A stretch of 36,307 nucleotides of DNA, from assembly GCA_016793645.1 (NCBI GenBank), contig JAEUHD010000382.1, positions 1 to 36,307 on the forward strand, in the 5' to 3' direction. Positions 23,921 to 33,339 of the stretch are shown one piece after another. This stretch comes from Verrucomicrobiales bacterium (GTDB lineage Bacteria; Verrucomicrobiota; Verrucomicrobiia; Limisphaerales; UBA9464). Within the stretch, counting starts at the first letter, position 1, and the number at the start of each line of letters is the position of its first letter. Below the pieces are notes generated by a model. That model searched no databases, was not told the DNA's origin, and worked only from the letters and a program-made list of their open reading frames with translations. The position numbers were made by a program, and so were the translations under genes.

Positions 23921-24940
23921 ATGAGCCGTCGAACGCTGCTTATCACCTCCGCCCTGGTCCTCGTGGTCGCCTATGTGGGCCGCTGGGCCTGGCGGGCGCA
24001 TCTCAACATCGTGACCCTCGATGTGCACAACATGCTGGTCCAGGATGTGGCGCGGAAGATCCGTTGGCAGACCTGGGAGCCGATCACCGTGCACAAGGAT
24101 CTCACCAACCGGGTCACCTTTGCCGTCGAGGATCAGCCGTTGGAGGGGGTGCTGGCATTGATCGCGGAGCAGGCCAACGGACGCTTTACCGTTGCCTACC
24201 CGCTGTACACGTCCCGGGCCAAGCTTGCCCTTGCCAAGCGGGTGGCGTCCGGAGAGGTGCCGCCGCCGCAACTGGGCTGGACCAATTGGAATGCCCGTCC
24301 GAACTTCGCCGCGATGGCCGCGAGAATGGCGGGCACGGATGCGGGTGCGGGAGGTGCGGGTTCGGATCCTGCAGGGGGAACGGCTCCGGGGGCGCAACCG
24401 GGAGGTTTTGGTGGTGGATTCGGAGGGGGACGCGGAGGTCCCTTTGGCATGATGAATGACATTCCCTCGACTGCGGCGAAGGTGACGCTCGACATCAAGG
24501 GTGAGACGCCGGTCGAAGCCGCCTCCGAGTTTCGACGCTTTGGCCGGGTCAAGGTGGTTCCCGAGGATGGAACCTTCCGAACCGTCCAGCTCAACATCCA
24601 GGACGCGCCGATGGACGCTGCCGTCGCCCAATTGGCCAAGTATGTGAACCGGAAGTGGGCCAAGATCTACGCGCTCGAAGCCCGGGGTGGCTTTCAACCT
24701 CCCCCCCAGGGCGGCGACGAGGTCGCCCGGGTGCGTCCGGACTTTGAGCAGATGCGTCAGCGGATGGAGAATTTCCAACCCACTCAGGAAATGCAGGAAC
24801 GGGCGACGCAGCGGATGCTCAGCGGCATCAAGAACTCCTCCGCCGAGCAGCGGGCCATGCAGCGCCGGCAACGGGGCGGGCGCGGGGGTGGCGGCGGAGG
24901 CGGCGGAGGCCGCGGTGGTGGCGGCGGTGGTCCCCGTTGA
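23921..24940 (+). CDS. Membrane-anchored protein with two STN-like domains and Gly-rich tail
   Basis: A 339-residue protein with an N-terminal membrane anchor (about 5-20). It has two similar modules (about 30-98 and 184-252). Each has a V-T-L-D-[VI] strand, a helix, a V-x-x strand and a second helix (PLEGVLALIAEQANG; PMDAAVAQLAKYVNR). This resembles the secretin/TonB short N-terminal (STN) domain, though the similarity is weak and read by eye. A Gly/Ala/Pro linker (about 140-176) joins them, and a Gly-rich C-terminus (316-338) ends the protein. There is no secretin barrel or TonB plug. The ATG is preferred over a GTG seven codons upstream. It precedes a pseudopilin gene by 41 nt. Function is unknown. 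Confidence 0.7.
   Translation: MSRRTLLITSALVLVVAYVGRWAWRAHLNIVTLDVHNMLVQDVARKIRWQTWEPITVHKDLTNRVTFAVEDQPLEGVLALIAEQANGRFTVAYPLYTSRAKLALAKRVASGEVPPPQLGWTNWNARPNFAAMAARMAGTDAGAGGAGSDPAGGTAPGAQPGGFGGGFGGGRGGPFGMMNDIPSTAAKVTLDIKGETPVEAASEFRRFGRVKVVPEDGTFRTVQLNIQDAPMDAAVAQLAKYVNRKWAKIYALEARGGFQPPPQGGDEVARVRPDFEQMRQRMENFQPTQEMQERATQRMLSGIKNSSAEQRAMQRRQRGGRGGGGGGGGGRGGGGGGPR
24872..24937 (+). repeat. GGN triplet-rich simple sequence
   Basis: The end of the STN-like gene is a run of GGN codons (Gly with occasional Arg). It is low-complexity coding DNA, prone to length variation and to assembly error. Confidence 0.6.
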
Positions 24941-24981
24941 ACTTCTGTGACTGACTTTTGAATTCCACAAACCCAAGCACG

Positions 24982-25620
24982 ATGAACTCCCCCGTTGACC
25001 GCGTCCCTTCCCGGAACCGCGCCTTCACCCTGATCGAACTGCTCGTGGTGATTGCCATCATCGCGATCCTCGCCGGGATGCTCATGCCCGCCCTGGGCAA
25101 GGCGCAGCGCAAGGCCAAGGATATTGCCTGCCTGAACAACCTGCGCCAATTGGGCATCGCCCTGATGACCTACGCCGGGGACAATCAGGACACCCTGCCG
25201 GCCGCGGAGCCGCTTCCGTCGCTCGGGCCCGGTGGAACGAACGGATTGCCGCGCATCGCCGACGTCCTGGCGCCGCAGTTGGGTTACGGGACGGGCACCA
25301 ACCAGCCCGGGAACAGCGTTTTCAAATGTCCGCTGGATGTTCGTTATTATGACGACGGCAGCAGCAAGCGCTTTGGCTATTTTCTCGCCGAGGGAACCAG
25401 CTATGAGTGGAACCCCTACTTCAACGGGAAGAAGCTCGGCAAGACGAGCAGTCGCATGTTCATCGTTTCGCAGATGCCGTTGATGTACGACTTCAGCAGT
25501 TGGCACAGCGCATCCCGCGTGACCGCCGCCAGCACCAATGACGCCCTCACCACCGGCGTGAAGGTGTCCGGAACCAAGAACGCCGTGTACAATGACGGCC
25601 ACGTGAGCGCCCTGAAGTAG
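24982..25620 (+). CDS. Prepilin-type (type II secretion/pseudopilin-like) protein
   Basis: A 212-residue protein with a class III leader: a basic N-terminus, cleavage expected before Phe15 in [10 protein letters not shown], Glu19 at mature position 5, and a long hydrophobic helix (15-40) ending LAGMLMPAL. The following [21 protein letters not shown] is typical of the planctomycetal/verrucomicrobial pseudopilin family. The C-terminus has the usual NDGHVSALK ending, but the His of the H-x9-DG motif is replaced by Val. Such proteins are very numerous in these genomes and have no known individual function. A TTG eight codons upstream is an alternative start. It sits between the STN-like and DUF1501 genes. 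Confidence 0.92.
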   Translation: MNSPVDRVPSRNRAFTLIELLVVIAIIAILAGMLMPALGKAQRKAKDIACLNNLRQLGIALMTYAGDNQDTLPAAEPLPSLGPGGTNGLPRIADVLAPQLGYGTGTNQPGNSVFKCPLDVRYYDDGSSKRFGYFLAEGTSYEWNPYFNGKKLGKTSSRMFIVSQMPLMYDFSSWHSASRVTAASTNDALTTGVKVSGTKNAVYNDGHVSALK

Positions 25621-25769
25621 TTGGGGGCGCCCACCCGGGAGCCGGGGGGGCGGGCGCGGGTTCCGATGCATTGAACTCCGGAGGCGCCCCTCTCCGCCAC
25701 CCTCCCAGGGGAGATACGGGATCGAATTCCACCTTTCGCGAGGGCGTCCAAGTGGGTACCTATTGCGTT

Positions 25770-27227
25770 ATGGACCCATGGAGTGAAGCCCAACTGGTGG
25801 AAACCCGGCGTCAGTTCTTTTCCCGGGGGCGCAATGCCCTCGGATACGCCGCCCTGGTCCGACTTTTTGGGGATCGGACTGCGGGTTGGGCAGCCGCCTC
25901 GGGCGAATCGTTCCAGGCGCCCCACTTCGCGCCGAAGGCAAAGCGGGTCATTTACCTTCACATGGTGGGCGGGCCGTCCCAGATGGATCTCTTCGACCAC
26001 AAGCCGAAGATGGCGGAGTGGTACGACAAGGACCTTCCGGATTCGATCCGCCAGGGACAGCGGTTGACCACGATGACGTCCGGACAGTCCCGGTTCCCCA
26101 TTGCTCCCTCGAAGTTTCGCTTCAGCCAGGTGGGATCGGCAGGACTGTGGATGAACACGGAGCTGCTGCCGTACACGGCGAAATGCGTGGATGACATGTG
26201 CTTCGTCCGGTCCATGCACACCGAGGCCATCAATCATGAGCCGGCCATCTGCCACATGCAGACCGGGAACATGAATTCCGGGCGCCCCTGCATTGGTTCC
26301 TGGGTGAGCTACGGACTGGGTTCGATGAACGAGAATCTTCCCACCTTTGTGGTGCTGGTGGCGGAGCCGACCAACAAGGAGCAGATTCAGGCGATCAGTG
26401 CCCGGCTGTGGTCCAGCGGATACCTGCCTGGGGAACATGCGGGCGTCTCGTTCCGCAGTGCGGGCGATCCGATCCTGTTCATCAACAATCCCCCGGGTGT
26501 TTCCCCGGATTTGCGCCGGATGCAGCTCGACGGGCTTCAGAAGTTGAACGAGTTGAATTTTCGGCAGGTGGGCGACCCGGAAACGCAGACCCGGATCCGC
26601 CAGTTTGAAATGGCGTTCCGCATGCAGGCGAGCGTTCCCGAGTTGACCAACGTGGGCCGGGAACCCGAGTCCACCTACCGACTCTACGGCGAGGAGGCCC
26701 GCAAACCCGGAACCTACGCCTATACCTGTCTCCTGGCCCGGCGGCTGGTGGAGCGGGGGACGCGGTTTGTCCAAGTCTACCTCAACAACTGGGACCATCA
26801 CAGCAACGTCGGCGGGCGGCTGCCGATGCAGTGCAAGGATGTGGACCAGGCCACCTACGGATTGATCAACGATCTCAAGTCCCGGGGATTGCTCGAGGAC
26901 ACCCTCATCATCTGGGGCGGGGAATTCGGCCGGACCATTTACAGCCAGGGCGGACTCTCGAAGGAGAACTACGGACGCGACCACCATCCGCGCTGCTTCA
27001 CCCTGTGGATGGCGGGCGGCGGCGTGAAGGGCGGGACGGTGTACGGGGAGACGGACGATTTCTCGTACAACATCGTCGAGAATCCGGTGCACGTCCGCGA
27101 CTTCCACGCCACGATCCTCCATTTGCTGGGGATCCGGCACGACCGGTTCACCTACAAGTATCAGGGTCTCGACCAGCGCCTGACGGGTGTGGAGGAGACT
27201 CGGGTGATCCGCGAACTACTGGCCTGA
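25770..27227 (+). CDS. DUF1501 protein with Tat-like signal
   Basis: A 485-residue protein. The N-terminus carries a twin-arginine-like motif (TRRQFF, 12-17) and a mildly hydrophobic segment. Conserved DUF1501 features follow: YLHMVGGPSQMDLFDHKP (62-79), HEPAICHMQTGN, LIIWGGEFGRT and GRDHHPRCFTLWMAGGGVKGG. The family is related to the alkaline phosphatase/sulfatase superfamily, but activity is unproven. DUF1501 proteins are usually encoded directly after a PSCyt1/DUF1549/DUF1553 gene; here two genes intervene. The ATG at MDPWSEAQ is chosen. Its last 12 nt overlap the end of the convergent RNase R gene. Confidence 0.94.
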   Translation: MDPWSEAQLVETRRQFFSRGRNALGYAALVRLFGDRTAGWAAASGESFQAPHFAPKAKRVIYLHMVGGPSQMDLFDHKPKMAEWYDKDLPDSIRQGQRLTTMTSGQSRFPIAPSKFRFSQVGSAGLWMNTELLPYTAKCVDDMCFVRSMHTEAINHEPAICHMQTGNMNSGRPCIGSWVSYGLGSMNENLPTFVVLVAEPTNKEQIQAISARLWSSGYLPGEHAGVSFRSAGDPILFINNPPGVSPDLRRMQLDGLQKLNELNFRQVGDPETQTRIRQFEMAFRMQASVPELTNVGREPESTYRLYGEEARKPGTYAYTCLLARRLVERGTRFVQVYLNNWDHHSNVGGRLPMQCKDVDQATYGLINDLKSRGLLEDTLIIWGGEFGRTIYSQGGLSKENYGRDHHPRCFTLWMAGGGVKGGTVYGETDDFSYNIVENPVHVRDFHATILHLLGIRHDRFTYKYQGLDQRLTGVEETRVIRELLA

Positions 27228-29609
27228 TCCGGGGCGCCGGAATTGTCCGCCGCGGCGGTGCCGGGGGCTTTGGGGACGTTGCGGACCGGGACGTGCCGCG
27301 GTGCCGCCTCGACCGGAGGACCCACGCCGGGAAGACCGCCCGCCGGGGGGACTCTGGAGGTTGCCCGGGCGTTTCGGGAGCGGCCGGGCGGGACCGCGGT
27401 TGCGTCCCGCGGACGCCGTGGCGGGGCCCCGACCTCCCGTTCGCACCGGGGTGCCGGAGGGTTTTCGTTGGGGTCCGCCGTGGGGTGTCGTCCGGCCCGC
27501 GGTGCGGGGGCGGACGGCTCCTGCGAGCCGAAAATCCACCTGCTTCTTCGTGCGGTCCACCCGGGCCACCTGGACCTCCAGGCGGGCTCCCAGGCGGATG
27601 ACCCGGCGGGTGCGCCGCCCGACCAGTTGCAGACGGTCCGGATCGAATTGGTAGAAGTCATCCGTCAGCGCCGACAATGGAACGAGTCCGCTCATCGCCA
27701 GCTCGGTCACGTCCACGAAGAACCCGAAATTGCGGACGTCGGTCACCAGGGCTCCGTAGCGCTGGGGTTGGTCGGACGCGAGCTGGGCCTCCAGGTGGGA
27801 GAACAGTTTGACGTCCTTGCTGTCCCGTTCCGCGTCGGCGGAGTTTCGCTCCGTGGTCGAGAGGTGTTCCGCGACGTCGCGCATGTCCCCCGTTTTCGCG
27901 GGGACCCGCTCGAACAGGGAGCGATGCACCACGAGGTCGGAGTAGCGGCGGATGGGGGAGGTGAAGTGGGTGTAGTGCTTCTTGGCGAGGCCGTAGTGTC
28001 CGAGGGACTCCACCGCATAGCGGGCCCGCATGAGGGACTTGAGAAATCCGATCTTCAGGGCGGGACCGAGTTCGAGGGTGCCGAGGTGTCGGAGCAGCTT
28101 TTGGATCTCGGGGCGCCGGGTGAGGTTGCCGCAGGGCACCCGGTGGGCGAGGACCTCCTCGCGGTACTCCGCGAGCCGGCGCTCCTCCGGGGATTCGTGC
28201 ACGCGATGGATTGTGGGACGCCCGCCCTGGATCAGTTTTGCCGCCACGGCCTCATTGGCGAGCAGCATGAACTCCTCGATCAATTGGTGGGAAACGTCGT
28301 TCTCAATTCGCTCAATGCGATCCACGCGTCCGGAATCATCCAGCCGGATCTTCATCTCGGGGAAGTCCAGCTCCAGGGCCCCCGCGTCAAAGCGCCTGCG
28401 GCGAATTTTTTGGGCGAGGCCGTGGGCCTGGTGAAGCATTTCCTCCACCGGACCGGACGGTGCACGGCCGAGGACTTCCAGGACTTCTCGATAGGTGAAG
28501 CGCCGGCGGGAATGGATGACCGCGGGGTAGGCGGTGGACTCCAGCACGCGTCCGTCGGAGGAAATCCGGAACTCGACGCATTTCGTCAACCGATCCACCT
28601 GCGGTTTGAGGGAGCAGAGTTCATTGCTCAGGGCCTCGGGCAGCATGGGAATGACGCGGTCCACGAGGTAGGTGGAGTTCCCGCGGCGTCGGGCCTCGGC
28701 GTCGAGTGCCGTGCCCGGTTTCACATAGTGGGAGACGTCGGCGATATGGACGCGAAGACGCCACGTTCCCTGGGGAAGCGGCTCCAGGCCGATGGCGTCA
28801 TCGAAATCCTTGGCGTCGTCGGGATCGATGGTGACCACCAGGTGGTTCCGGCAGTCCTTGCGTCCGGCGAGGTCCGCCGGCTGGACGTTGGTTCCAATGG
28901 CGCGCGCCTCGTCGAGCACCTCGGGGGGGAAGCGCAGGGGGAGATCGTATTGGCGGAGCACCGACAGCATGTCCACGCCCTCCGCGTCCGGGGGGCCGAG
29001 CACCTCGACGACTTCGCCCTCCGGATTTGCGTTCCGGGAGATCCATTCCTTGAGTTCAACGACCACCTTGTCTCCGACGCGGGCGGCGCGGCCGACGTCG
29101 CGGGGTTCCGGCACGTAGATGTCGTGGGGAATCCGCGGGTCATCGGGAACGACGAAGGAAAATCGTGCGCTGCGCTGGAGTGTTCCCACGAGCCGGGTCC
29201 GGCGCCGCTCCAGGACGCGTAGAACGGTCCCGGTGGGGCCTCCGCCGCCGGGGCGTCGGTGGGTGGCGGGCGAGCGGTCGAGGCGGATCAGGACCCTGTC
29301 CTCATGCAACGCCGTGCCGCAGGAGCCCTCCGGTACGGTGATTTCAGGGATGCCGGGATCGTCGGGAACGACAAAGCCCTTTCCCTGGCGGTTCATCCGG
29401 ATGCGTCCGGGAATCAGGTCCGCGGCCTGGGGCAGTGCGAATCGGTTTCCCTTGATGCGGGCAATCCTTCCGGATTGTTCCAGGTCCGCGAGGGCCTGAT
29501 TCAGTTCGGCGCGCCTTCCGGGGATGAGGCGCAGTTTTCGGAGCAGTTCCCCGGCATCGGCGGGGACATAGTCGGGGCGGCTGAGGAGGTGGAGTATCGG
29601 GTCTTTCAT
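27216..29609 (-). CDS. rnr: Ribonuclease R
   Basis: A 3'-5' exoribonuclease of the RNB family that degrades structured RNA and works with SmpB-tmRNA. The 797-residue chain has an N-terminal winged-helix segment (1-60), cold-shock/OB domains (about 65-200), and the RNB domain with IDPDDAKDFDDAI (261-273), where Asp262, 268, 270 and 271 are the metal ligands. LVDRVIPMLPEALSNELCSL follows, and an S1 domain lies at about 620-695. The last 100 residues are an Arg/Gly/Pro/Ser-rich tail, unusually long. The start at MKDPILHLLS is preferred over 31 open codons upstream. It lies downstream of the 1204-residue membrane protein gene (115-nt gap) and overlaps the DUF1501 gene at its 3' end. Confidence 0.95.
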   Translation of the reverse strand: MKDPILHLLSRPDYVPADAGELLRKLRLIPGRRAELNQALADLEQSGRIARIKGNRFALPQAADLIPGRIRMNRQGKGFVVPDDPGIPEITVPEGSCGTALHEDRVLIRLDRSPATHRRPGGGGPTGTVLRVLERRRTRLVGTLQRSARFSFVVPDDPRIPHDIYVPEPRDVGRAARVGDKVVVELKEWISRNANPEGEVVEVLGPPDAEGVDMLSVLRQYDLPLRFPPEVLDEARAIGTNVQPADLAGRKDCRNHLVVTIDPDDAKDFDDAIGLEPLPQGTWRLRVHIADVSHYVKPGTALDAEARRRGNSTYLVDRVIPMLPEALSNELCSLKPQVDRLTKCVEFRISSDGRVLESTAYPAVIHSRRRFTYREVLEVLGRAPSGPVEEMLHQAHGLAQKIRRRRFDAGALELDFPEMKIRLDDSGRVDRIERIENDVSHQLIEEFMLLANEAVAAKLIQGGRPTIHRVHESPEERRLAEYREEVLAHRVPCGNLTRRPEIQKLLRHLGTLELGPALKIGFLKSLMRARYAVESLGHYGLAKKHYTHFTSPIRRYSDLVVHRSLFERVPAKTGDMRDVAEHLSTTERNSADAERDSKDVKLFSHLEAQLASDQPQRYGALVTDVRNFGFFVDVTELAMSGLVPLSALTDDFYQFDPDRLQLVGRRTRRVIRLGARLEVQVARVDRTKKQVDFRLAGAVRPRTAGRTTPHGGPQRKPSGTPVRTGGRGPATASAGRNRGPARPLPKRPGNLQSPPGGRSSRRGSSGRGGTAARPGPQRPQSPRHRRGGQFRRPGSGQ

Positions 29610-29724
29610 GAATGGGACGCGGACGCGTGCGCGTCCGGGCGTCCTACCTTTCCCCCAGCCTCGCCCAGAAGCGGTCGATGCGCCAATCCCAATCCCGCAC
29701 ACGCGGTCCCGAAACCCGGATCGG

Positions 29725-32700
29725 TCACCGGTCGGATCCGGTGTCCGCCGCCTCCTTGCGGATCGTGCCGAGAAAGTCCCCCATGAGTTTGAATCCGGCC
29801 AGCAGTCCCGCGACGACTCCGGTTGTTCGCTGCCAGGTATCCGGTTGGGTGATCATGAGGAACGCCATGATGGCCAGGGCGCCGACCACCAGCAGGGTGC
29901 GAAGGCCGGACCATTCGGTGGTGTTCGCATCCGCGCTGGACGCCGGAACCAGGGTCGAGACCCGAAGGAAGCGCCGCCAGGCACCGCCCGAGACTCCGAG
30001 CTTCGGATCCAGGCGCAGCCATCCGGTCTGCAGCAATCCGGGCAGGGAGCGGTTGGCGCCGTCCTCGAATCCCGTCCGGGCAACCTCCCAGAGGACTCGC
30101 TGCTCCCCGGGGGTGCTCCGGTTCCATCGTCCTTCGTACTCGCGTCCAAGACCGATCAGCACGGACCCGGTCGCATCCACGTGCGCGGGCAGGCTCCAGA
30201 TGCCGGCATGGATGGCGGCTGTCGGACGGACGGCGTCGGCGTCGGCCGCCGAGGATACGAGCACGACGACCTGGCAGTCCAAGTCCTCAGCGGCGTGGAT
30301 CCATCGGGCGGAGAGTTCGGGGGAGGCGGCTCCGCGCTCTTCGCGACGGTCCCACACCAGGGTGGAACCCGGGGGAATCTCCGGAGGCCCAGGATCCTTC
30401 CCACCCACCCACAGCACCCGATGACGTTCGGATGCCGCGAAGACTCGAATCGTTTCCGAGGCGGGAGTTGTGTCCGACGCCGTGTCGGCCACCGCGGTGA
30501 CGAGGCTGGGAAGCGGGACGGACCCAGGGGACATGAACCGCAGGAGCAGCATCCGGGTGGCGATGAAGCGGGCGGACAGCCATGCCGCGAGGAGTCCCAG
30601 GACGACACCGGCGAGGCTGATGAGGACCCAGCCATCCTGCCCGCCCCATCCCGGGAAGGTCAGTGCCCGGGAGGAGATTTTCAGTGTCCCGGCGCTCGCG
30701 GTGGGGTGCCAGTGCCGCTCCACCAGTTCCTGGAATCCGGGAGGGCGGGCGGTCCACCAGTTGGTGTCGCCGGCGGCGAAACTTCCCCATCCGTGCATCC
30801 GGGTCCCCAGGTTGTCCCCTGAGCTGAAATCGCGACGAAGCGCGTGCAGGATCTGATCGAAAACCGTTCCCGATTTGATCCAGGGCAACCCCTCAGCCTC
30901 CCGGGGCCCCTGCCACTCCATTCGGGTGTCCAGGAAGACGGATTGGTAGTCCCCTGGACCGGAATGCGACACGGACTCCGGGGGGGCCTTGGATTCAAGG
31001 ATGCGTGCCCAGGCGGAGTCGCCCAGGGCGGATTGTGTCCAGCGCACGAAGCGTTCCGACTCGAGTTCCCCCAGGACGCGGTGCATGGCAAGGGCTGCCG
31101 GGATCACCAGAACGGCCAGGGAAATTGCGAGACAGCGGACGTATTCCCGCTGATGTGCGCGCGACGACAAGGTCCGGCGTCCCCTGGGGTCGAGTCGGGT
31201 CTGGCGCGCGAACCGGAGGCAGGACACCAGGACCAGCGCGGGTCCGGATCCGACCAAAGCCAGGACCACGGCGGGATGCGCGGACAGGCGGAACTGGGTG
31301 AACTCCAGGGCCACGGCCGCGACGATCAGGGCGGCGCCGGCGAGGCTGGAACTGCGGTACGCGTTCAGGCATCCCTCATTGGGCCACAGCCAGCGGGGGA
31401 TTCCCGGAGTGCGCCGCGTCTGTTGTCGCCGGAGCGCAGCGGCGGACCACAGCACGAGAACGACCAGGAATCCTGCGGCGGCCAGCACGGTGATGGTGGC
31501 GGCGGCCTGGGATGCGCGGATCGAGTCGAGAATCCGATGTTCCCGCATCACGACCACCATCCACGGGAGTCCGATCATCGGGCGCACATGGAAATCGTGC
31601 GGCCGCTGGTAGTAGTCCCCTGAAAAGGTATCCACGCCCCGACCCGCGAGCGCCGCGGCGAGACGGGGATTGGAATCACATTCCACAAGGAGATCCTCCT
31701 GCTGGTTCCGGCGGGCATCACCATGGAACAGGACGCGTCCGGCGGAATCCACGACAGCGAAGAGGTACCCGGGAGGAAGGAGCGTCTTCATCAGCGACGC
31801 GGGCTGGAACTCGGCACAGACCACCGCGAGGTTGGTGAATCCGCCCAGGGCCCGGACGGGGGCCGGGATCGAGCAGGCGAGCACGTATTCCGATCGCAGA
31901 CGGCTGTAGATGGGTTGGAGGAAAAACCGTTGCTTCACCCCGAACTCGGCGGCGGAAAGATCGATCGGGAAATTTCGTCCGGTGTTGAGTTCGCTGAAGT
32001 AGGGCCGATCCCCGACATTCACCCGCGGAGTCACCTTGTTGGTGGTGCTCCACTTGACCGCCTGGAACCCGTTGTCTTGATCCCAATGAACCACCTTGAG
32101 TTCCGAGGGAATCGGGGCGGGATGGGCTCGGCCCGCCGGTGAGCTCCAATACGCATGGGCGGAGAGGTTGGGGACCCGGACTGCGGATTCGAGGGGGGAG
32201 CCTGGGAGGGTGTTGGTATCGAATCCCGAGAGCCAGGTCACGGCATCCCTCACCTCGCGCCGGAAGTTGCGATCAATGGTCAGGGCGAACCGATCCAGTG
32301 AAAGATCCAGTTGCGCCTCCTGATGCCGGTGCTGGGCGATATGGGCCGCCACCACCACGAGCCCACAGGTGCCGGTGAGGGTTGCGGTCACCAGAAAGAC
32401 GAGGTGCTGGCTGTGGATCGGATGGCGTCCCCCTGAGGTGACGAGGTTGAGGAAGGGCAGCAGAATGGCGAGGAGCACCACTGCGGCGACGAAGCCGAAC
32501 ACCACGAAGTACGGAAGTGGACGCGCCCGCTCAATGAGGTCCCGTTCCTCGACCAGCCCCGCGAGGAGCCAGCGTCCGGAGGGCCCGGCTTGTCCGCCCT
32601 CGACGAAGGGCAGGGCGACCGGGACCAGGAAGACGAGGAACCTCCGTCCGTAGATCTCGATGGCTGCCCGCGTGGGGGCGACGATTTCGGCAAGGTCCAC

Positions 32701-33339
32701 CAGGTTGGTGGTCGCCTCCGGGAGTCCGGGGCCCGCCATGCGGCTGAGTTTGGGAAGCCGCTCCAAGGGGGGCAGGCCATTCCCGGGCTGGCTCAGGACG
32801 CGCCCATTGGTGGAGACCAGCAGGACGTCCTGAAATTCGTGGCGCGACAGGATGGCGGCCATGAGTGCCGCGAAGTCCACCGACACCCGCGCGGAGAGGG
32901 CGAGACGGTTCGTCTCCCACGTCACGCGGCAGGTCAGGGGACTGTTCGCATTGGAACGGCGGATTTCAGCGGACACGGTTCGCACGAATCCCTCGTTGGT
33001 CTTGTCCTGCAGATCATGTCCAAGAATGGTGAGGTTCGGGACGAAGGATTCCACCCCCTCCACCAAGGGACTCCAGTCCCGGTCCTGTTTCCCCTGGTTT
33101 CCCGAACCTGCGCTCTCGAGCATCGCGGCCGCCGCATTCTGGAGGCAGGTGGTGAGGTTGTTGTACTTCTGGGCGACCTGCTCGGAGATCTCGATCAGAT
33201 GCCGGAACAGGCGGCTCGTCTGAACCTCCTCCCGGGCTGGGACGTAATGGTAGTGGTAGAACGCCATGCCCCCGAGCAGGAGCGCCAGCCCCATCAGAGT
33301 GGGCTGCAGCATTCGGGCGACGCGCGAGAGCTTGTCCAT
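29725..33339 (-). CDS. Large multi-pass membrane protein with Cache-like sensor domains
   Basis: A 1204-residue protein with about ten hydrophobic segments (near 13-32, 276-300, 312-334, 613-636, 664-683, 688-710, 735-755, 903-926, 1147-1164, 1170-1190). Extracytoplasmic region 1 (33-275) has a PAS-like strand pair (VLLVSTNGRVLS). Region 2 (335-612) looks like a double Cache domain, with NVGDRPYFSELN (441-452) and YLFAVVDSAGRVLFHGD (525-541). Region 3 (756-902) is smaller. A cytosolic part (about 927-1146) has a Rossmann-like stretch without a Walker A motif and a possible winged-helix segment (1078-1127). No kinase, methyl-accepting, GGDEF or DNA-binding output domain is recognised. It is clearly coding, but its function is unknown; ligand sensing is an inference. 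Confidence 0.8.
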   Translation of the reverse strand: MDKLSRVARMLQPTLMGLALLLGGMAFYHYHYVPAREEVQTSRLFRHLIEISEQVAQKYNNLTTCLQNAAAAMLESAGSGNQGKQDRDWSPLVEGVESFVPNLTILGHDLQDKTNEGFVRTVSAEIRRSNANSPLTCRVTWETNRLALSARVSVDFAALMAAILSRHEFQDVLLVSTNGRVLSQPGNGLPPLERLPKLSRMAGPGLPEATTNLVDLAEIVAPTRAAIEIYGRRFLVFLVPVALPFVEGGQAGPSGRWLLAGLVEERDLIERARPLPYFVVFGFVAAVVLLAILLPFLNLVTSGGRHPIHSQHLVFLVTATLTGTCGLVVVAAHIAQHRHQEAQLDLSLDRFALTIDRNFRREVRDAVTWLSGFDTNTLPGSPLESAVRVPNLSAHAYWSSPAGRAHPAPIPSELKVVHWDQDNGFQAVKWSTTNKVTPRVNVGDRPYFSELNTGRNFPIDLSAAEFGVKQRFFLQPIYSRLRSEYVLACSIPAPVRALGGFTNLAVVCAEFQPASLMKTLLPPGYLFAVVDSAGRVLFHGDARRNQQEDLLVECDSNPRLAAALAGRGVDTFSGDYYQRPHDFHVRPMIGLPWMVVVMREHRILDSIRASQAAATITVLAAAGFLVVLVLWSAAALRRQQTRRTPGIPRWLWPNEGCLNAYRSSSLAGAALIVAAVALEFTQFRLSAHPAVVLALVGSGPALVLVSCLRFARQTRLDPRGRRTLSSRAHQREYVRCLAISLAVLVIPAALAMHRVLGELESERFVRWTQSALGDSAWARILESKAPPESVSHSGPGDYQSVFLDTRMEWQGPREAEGLPWIKSGTVFDQILHALRRDFSSGDNLGTRMHGWGSFAAGDTNWWTARPPGFQELVERHWHPTASAGTLKISSRALTFPGWGGQDGWVLISLAGVVLGLLAAWLSARFIATRMLLLRFMSPGSVPLPSLVTAVADTASDTTPASETIRVFAASERHRVLWVGGKDPGPPEIPPGSTLVWDRREERGAASPELSARWIHAAEDLDCQVVVLVSSAADADAVRPTAAIHAGIWSLPAHVDATGSVLIGLGREYEGRWNRSTPGEQRVLWEVARTGFEDGANRSLPGLLQTGWLRLDPKLGVSGGAWRRFLRVSTLVPASSADANTTEWSGLRTLLVVGALAIMAFLMITQPDTWQRTTGVVAGLLAGFKLMGDFLGTIRKEAADTGSDR

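Noticed and set aside
20533..23946. 1137-codon open frame on the minus strand
   Set aside because: It mirrors the PSCyt1/DUF1553 gene. Its translation is Arg/Gly/His/Pro-rich without domains.
27243..29222. 659-codon plus-strand frame opposite RNase R
   Set aside because: Antisense shadow of a gene with an intact RNB active site.
29608..30822. 404-codon plus-strand frame opposite the 1204-residue protein
   Set aside because: Gly/Arg/Pro-rich translation; the minus-strand product has coherent membrane topology.
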